A DNA stretch of 64,000 nt from Bacteroidota bacterium (GTDB lineage Bacteria > Bacteroidota > Bacteroidia > Bacteroidales > FEN-979). Below the pieces are notes generated by a model. The model was not told where the DNA came from and searched no databases. It saw only the letters and a program-made list of their open reading frames with translations. The position numbers were made by a program, and so were the translations under genes. The DNA is taken from positions 16,883 to 80,882 of the forward strand of contig JAPLDL010000020.1 in assembly GCA_026391735.1 (NCBI GenBank), written 5' to 3'. Below, in pieces: positions 60,582 through 64,000 of the stretch; position 1 is the stretch's first letter; each line of letters begins with the position of its first letter.

Positions 60582-61463
60582 TTAGACTAGTCCTGACCAG
60601 CTATTGTCGTGGATTTTGAAGGTGTCCTTCAGGTAACCATATACTTCGGCAGGCAGTTCTCCTTTGCTAAATGCTTCAGCTCCAGCTAGGAGATGCTCCA
60701 GACTTGAAGTCCCCAGGATGCATGTATCCACTCCGGGTGAAAAAGCGGTGAATCTGAGAGCAAGCTCATCCCATGGCAGGCCATGGGGATCAGGATTCAT
60801 CTGTTTCCAGCGGTGCCAGTATTCTTCACTGTAATGCCCAACCGGAGGATTGGCATGCCTCCAGGGAGCATTTGCAATAGGTCGCTTGGCGATAACTCCC
60901 ATCCCGGCAGCTTTCGCCAAGGGGAGGTAATCAGAGATTCCCCTCTGGTCGCAGAAATTTACAGAAGTTTGCAGGCTGGCAAATCGCTTACTGTTTATTG
61001 CATGGCCAAGAGCTTCGTTTTCTCCTGAATAAGCCACAACCCTTATTTTCCCCTCTTCCTTTGCCTTTTCCAGAGCAGATGTGGCTTCGCCTTTCTCCAG
61101 TACATCCTTAGCGCACGAATGAAGGTGAACAATATCCAGATAATCGGTATGCATCAGTTTCAACGCTTCATCCACATTTGCAATAACAGTATTATACGAC
61201 CAGTCGGGATTCCATTGGTCGTTATACCCGACTTTTGTTGAAAGGATAAATTCACTTCTCCGGTGGGAAATATACCGGCCAATATGTTTTTCAGAGGAGC
61301 CATAAGCCCTTGCGGTATCAATGAGATTTATCCCCAGGTTGAGAACTGTATTCAGCAGGGATTCAATTAGTTTACTGTCGGCATTGTTGTCGCCGATATG
61401 CCCGGCGCCGAATCCCAGGGCCGAAACTCTTAATCCGGTATTCCCAAAATCTCTGTATTCCAT
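60582..61463 (-). CDS. Aldo/keto reductase
   Basis: 293 residues, a single TIM barrel. YRDFGNTGLRVSALGFGAGH is the family start; NLIDTARAYGSSEKHIGRYI holds the catalytic Asp and Tyr, STKVGYND the Lys, and DIVHLHSC the His. The cofactor loop is CILGTSSLEHLLAGAEAF. An NADPH-dependent carbonyl reductase of unknown substrate. It resembles the L-fucose/L-galactose dehydrogenase-like group and faces a fucosidase gene, but a functional link is only suggestive. Followed by the porin gene at 63 bp further from its start on the same strand. Confidence 0.9.
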   Translation of the reverse strand: MEYRDFGNTGLRVSALGFGAGHIGDNNADSKLIESLLNTVLNLGINLIDTARAYGSSEKHIGRYISHRRSEFILSTKVGYNDQWNPDWSYNTVIANVDEALKLMHTDYLDIVHLHSCAKDVLEKGEATSALEKAKEEGKIRVVAYSGENEALGHAINSKRFASLQTSVNFCDQRGISDYLPLAKAAGMGVIAKRPIANAPWRHANPPVGHYSEEYWHRWKQMNPDPHGLPWDELALRFTAFSPGVDTCILGTSSLEHLLAGAEAFSKGELPAEVYGYLKDTFKIHDNSWSGLV

Positions 61464-61526
61464 AAATCCAGGTTAAATCAAATTCTTCATCACGTCATAA
61501 CGCTTAAAACGCCATCACGATCTTAA

Positions 61527-63479
61527 TCAGTCATGAAACCTCCAGCTTATCCCGAATTTAAAGGTTGCATCCTGGTTTGGATAGTGGGGGGATGCCCAGT
61601 AATTTCTTCCTTCGAAAAATGAACCCCAGTTTGTATATGCGACAAAGAACCTGGCTCTCTGGATCTTTATATTGATAAATACATCCATATAAAGGTAATT
61701 TCCAATCTGCTTCTGATCCTGCAGGTAATATGATCTGAGGGCAGGCATATAGCTGTCGGCGTAATACATGGTATTATAATAGAAACTGAGGCCCGGTTGC
61801 AACAATGCAGCTCCTTTAAATAATGGCTGAGTATAGTAAACGCTGAGATTCCCCATGAAAGCGGGAAGCCTCAAAACTGTTGTCCCCTGTACGGTCTGAT
61901 ACACGAGCTGGGATTTGATTTTAAACCTCCAAAGGTGCACATCAGTATTGAAATAAACATACAGGTAGCCGAATTCATTTTTAAATTGTTTAGGTAGAGC
62001 GTTGGAGTCGAGGTAAACAAAATTCGTGATACGGTTGAAATTAAAGCCGGTACTCAGGAATTTATATCTATAATCGAACCCACCCGAAATCAGGCCAAGT
62101 TTGTTAAAGGCGGTATCCCATTTGAAGTTATTGCCGAGATAATGATTGTAATACCAACCGGGTTGCTGGTAGGAATAAATTCCCGACAAGGTGATAATAC
62201 CACCGTTTTTATCCTGTTTCCCCAGTATTGTACTGAGGTTAACCCTCAGAGAAAAGTCGCCCTCATTATAATCTCCGAGAACATAATCCCCATGCGCTTC
62301 CAGCAACAGGCTTGAAAATGGCTGAAAATACAAAGCAGCTTTAGGTATGTATTGGATGAAATATCGATGCTGGAAGGCAGCGCTGTCCTTGAACGAGAGA
62401 TGGATATATTGTTGCCGTATGCCGGCTTCAATCTGAAGCAGCCTGAGCTTCTTGTCTTTCCTGAAAGTTGGGTTTGACCAGATAAGTTCGTTCGAGATTC
62501 TGTCGACGGTTATGGAGTCCCTGGTGTTTATCGAATCGAGGTATATATGGTTGTAGAATCCTGTATCGGCAATGCCATCCATATAGTTTTGTACCTGGCG
62601 GTTAAAATAAAAGGCATAGGATAAACGACCCAGGTCCACATGGTGGCTGTTGAGGAAGGCGGTATCTTTTTCGTCCTTTGCGTGCCTGGAAAGGTTGAAA
62701 TAATGTTTAGTGTAGAATCCCGTTTCCTTCATCCTGTTTTGAGCTGTTTGGAGATTCACCGGGATGGTTTGCCTGTTCTTTTCAATACTTTGTTCGAACA
62801 GGCTGTCTTTGGTAATTCCACCATTTTCGAGATTAAGGATCCGGTTGAAAATAAAGTTTGCAATAAATCCATATCGTCTATCCTTGGTGATATACTGCAG
62901 GGTAAGGGTGAAGTTAATATCGTTTGTCCGCTGCCGGATGTAAGCGCCGGGGGCATTCATAACCCGAAAATCGAATCCCAGATTAAGGCTGCGATAAAGA
63001 TTTCTGCTGAAAATGGCGTGGAAGGTATTTTCCTTTTTAGAGCCCTGGAAGTAAGAAACTTCAGTGAAGGTTTTAAAAATCTTATAATACCTGACACTGT
63101 CGTTAAGGTACATAAAGGCATCGAAAGAATGGATCCCGAAGTCCCAACCGCTGGCTCTCATGAAAGGGTAGGGGATGAGGCTTTTGTAGTTTGATCCTAT
63201 ATTGCCGAGGTTGGCCGAGAATCTGTCTTTTTTATAGGCAGGGTCGTAATTCTGGAAGCCTGCAATAGCTGTATCATAAGCATGGGTATTAAGCTGTCCG
63301 ATTTTTTCAAAGTCGTTGTAGAAGAAGGAGACTATTGTTGAGTCTCTAAGGGCTTTAGGTTTTTTAAGTTTTTTGGAAAACGCGGTTGTGTCAACATCTC
63401 CCGGGTTTGCAAGGCAATGATGAATAGCTGGGAACAGCAGTATCAGCAGGATGATAATTATTCTCGGGCAGGTTGACAT
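61527..63479 (-). CDS. Putative porin, Bacteroidota Porin_10-type
   Basis: 650 residues. Signal peptide (about 1-24, ending LANPG), then a periplasmic stretch and a beta barrel rich in alternating Tyr, Phe and Asp/Asn strands (YGFIANFIFNR, LLEAHGDYVLGDYNEGDFSL, YLYMDVFINIKIQRARFFVA). The end TFKFGISWRFHD has the aromatic terminal strand of an outer-membrane protein. It matches the 'putative porin' family of Bacteroidota. Solute specificity is unknown. Its ATG lies only 32 bp after the rRNA terminator on the same strand, so it needs its own promoter there or read-through. Confidence 0.87.
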   Translation of the reverse strand: MSTCPRIIIILLILLFPAIHHCLANPGDVDTTAFSKKLKKPKALRDSTIVSFFYNDFEKIGQLNTHAYDTAIAGFQNYDPAYKKDRFSANLGNIGSNYKSLIPYPFMRASGWDFGIHSFDAFMYLNDSVRYYKIFKTFTEVSYFQGSKKENTFHAIFSRNLYRSLNLGFDFRVMNAPGAYIRQRTNDINFTLTLQYITKDRRYGFIANFIFNRILNLENGGITKDSLFEQSIEKNRQTIPVNLQTAQNRMKETGFYTKHYFNLSRHAKDEKDTAFLNSHHVDLGRLSYAFYFNRQVQNYMDGIADTGFYNHIYLDSINTRDSITVDRISNELIWSNPTFRKDKKLRLLQIEAGIRQQYIHLSFKDSAAFQHRYFIQYIPKAALYFQPFSSLLLEAHGDYVLGDYNEGDFSLRVNLSTILGKQDKNGGIITLSGIYSYQQPGWYYNHYLGNNFKWDTAFNKLGLISGGFDYRYKFLSTGFNFNRITNFVYLDSNALPKQFKNEFGYLYVYFNTDVHLWRFKIKSQLVYQTVQGTTVLRLPAFMGNLSVYYTQPLFKGAALLQPGLSFYYNTMYYADSYMPALRSYYLQDQKQIGNYLYMDVFINIKIQRARFFVAYTNWGSFFEGRNYWASPHYPNQDATFKFGISWRFHD

Positions 63480-63511
63480 CCGGGTATGGGAAAACGGAGT
63501 GCTAAGGTAAA

Positions 63512-63540
63512 AAAAAATCCCGGTCTTTTGGACCGGGATT
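63512..63540 (-). terminator. rRNA operon terminator
   Basis: Perfect 10 bp stem AATCCCGGTC/GACCGGGATT with a 5-base loop, followed on the minus strand by about nine T. It lies just past the 5S gene and ends the rRNA operon transcript. Confidence 0.92.
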
Positions 63541-63548
63541 TAGAAAGG

Positions 63549-63660
63549 ATCGGCGACGACATACTCTCCCGCTTGGTATAGCAGTACCATCTGCGCAAGT
63601 GGGCTTAACGATTCTGTTCGGAAAGGGAAGAAGTGATCACCACTGCAATAGTCACCGTAA
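63549..63660 (-). rRNA. rrf: 5S ribosomal RNA
   Basis: About 112 nt. On the minus strand the core is recognisable from CCGAACAGAA, GTTAAGCCC and GCAGATGGTACTGC, and the terminal stem pairs GGTGAC (63651-63656) with GTCGCC (63552-63557). Ends are set by that stem and are approximate. It follows the 23S gene by about 70 bp. Confidence 0.93.
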
Positions 63661-63731
63661 GATCTTGAATATCATATGACATATATTAGAAAGAAAATAC
63701 ACAGTTATTTTAAGAACAACACGTAGACGAA

Positions 63732-64000
63732 AGCTTACGGGTAATTAGTACTACTCGGCTTTGACATTACTGCCTTTAGACCTATAGCCTATCAACGTCG
63801 TAATCTACAACGACCCTTAAAGGAAGCCTAATCTTGGTCTGAGTTTCGCACTTAGATGCTTTCAGCGCTTATCTCATCCAGACATAGCTACTCTGCGATG
63901 CAGTTGGCACCACAACAGATGCACTAGCGGTCTGTCCAACTCGGTCCTCTCGTACTAGAGTCAGGTGACCTCAAGCTTCCAACGCCCATAACAGATAGGG
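63732..64000 (-). rRNA. rrl: 23S ribosomal RNA, 3' end
   Basis: The last ~270 nt of 23S, reading leftward from the window edge. The sarcin-ricin loop AGTACGAGAGGACC, GATAAGCGCTGAAAGCATCTA and GACGTTGATAGGC are exact universal segments. The 3' boundary, just after GTACTAATTACCCGTAAGC, is estimated from homology and may be off by a few bases. The rest of the operon lies outside the window. Confidence 0.95.

Noticed and set aside
1..64000. tRNA, tmRNA, RNase P RNA or SRP RNA genes
   Set aside because: No GTTCGAATC-type arm or other core was recognised by eye in any gap; a covariance search would be needed to exclude them.
1..64000. Insertion sequences, prophage or integrative element
   Set aside because: No transposase, integrase, long terminal inverted repeat or duplicated block was seen.

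Overview
This 64 kb window looks like chromosomal DNA from an uncultured member of the Bacteroidota, most likely Bacteroidales or a close relative. Supporting signs are three secreted proteins with type IX secretion (T9SS) C-terminal sorting domains, an Omp28-type protein, SusC-like TonB receptors with carboxypeptidase-regulatory N-termini (one paired with a DUF4249 lipoprotein), DUF5606, DUF1599, a Porin_10-type porin, and many promoters of the Bacteroidota type (TAnnTTTG near -7, TTG near -33). Shine-Dalgarno sites are rare. No phage, transposase, CRISPR array or tRNA was recognised. Gene density is high and no gene-free stretch reaches 300 bp.

Layout. 1-8065: the end of a dipeptidyl peptidase III, a T9SS cargo protein, an M23 peptidase, a lipoprotein, guaA and a LysM/periplasmic-binding protein. 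8062-11202: a minus-strand unit of two glycosyltransferases and a tandem universal stress protein. 11257-17522: murB, then pyrD/pyrK, a PEGA-like protein, DUF5606, a family 2 glycosyltransferase and purB. 17623-25380: an Omp28-type T9SS protein, then a minus-strand run of dapD, a heptosyltransferase-like gene, tsaC, a TonB receptor and DUF4249. 25531-28772: ruvX, def and a TPR-like lipoprotein, facing cdaA (c-di-AMP synthesis) and folP. 28999-38472: a tightly packed seven-gene run (DUF1599, DoxX-like, orphan ABC permease, tpiA, prmA, a 1501-residue exported protein of unknown function, plsY). 38552-43787: dnaN, a cold shock gene, malic enzyme and a GH27 alpha-galactosidase. 43913-47472: a candidate metal-handling set (HYC_CC_PP-like protein, TonB receptor, HMA-domain protein). 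47553-51922: pyruvate phosphate dikinase, mtgA and an unknown secreted protein. 52131-54874: a two-gene saccharopine route for lysine breakdown. 54924-63479: a TerB/DnaJ protein, a VanX-type dipeptidase, an Old Yellow Enzyme, a cupredoxin-BACON-T9SS protein, a GH29 fucosidase, an aldo/keto reductase and a porin. 63512-64000: the 3' end of an rRNA operon on the minus strand (terminator, 5S, end of 23S).

The most unusual signal is not a gene. At least ten short tandem arrays with 7-nt or 8-nt units lie between genes, and one lies inside a coding sequence. Several share a unit across tens of kilobases: CTGGATNN at 6470 and 46885; CATCYGC at 51983 and, inverted, at 53462; ACCGGAA at 6835 and 28929. 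The coding copy is read as a heptapeptide-repeat linker in the LysM protein. They resemble in form the heptanucleotide STRR repeats of cyanobacteria, and I know of no named equivalent in Bacteroidota. Other points of interest are the 1501-residue protein with a winged-helix-like segment and several genes whose -7 box sits almost on the start codon, suggesting leaderless or near-leaderless mRNAs.
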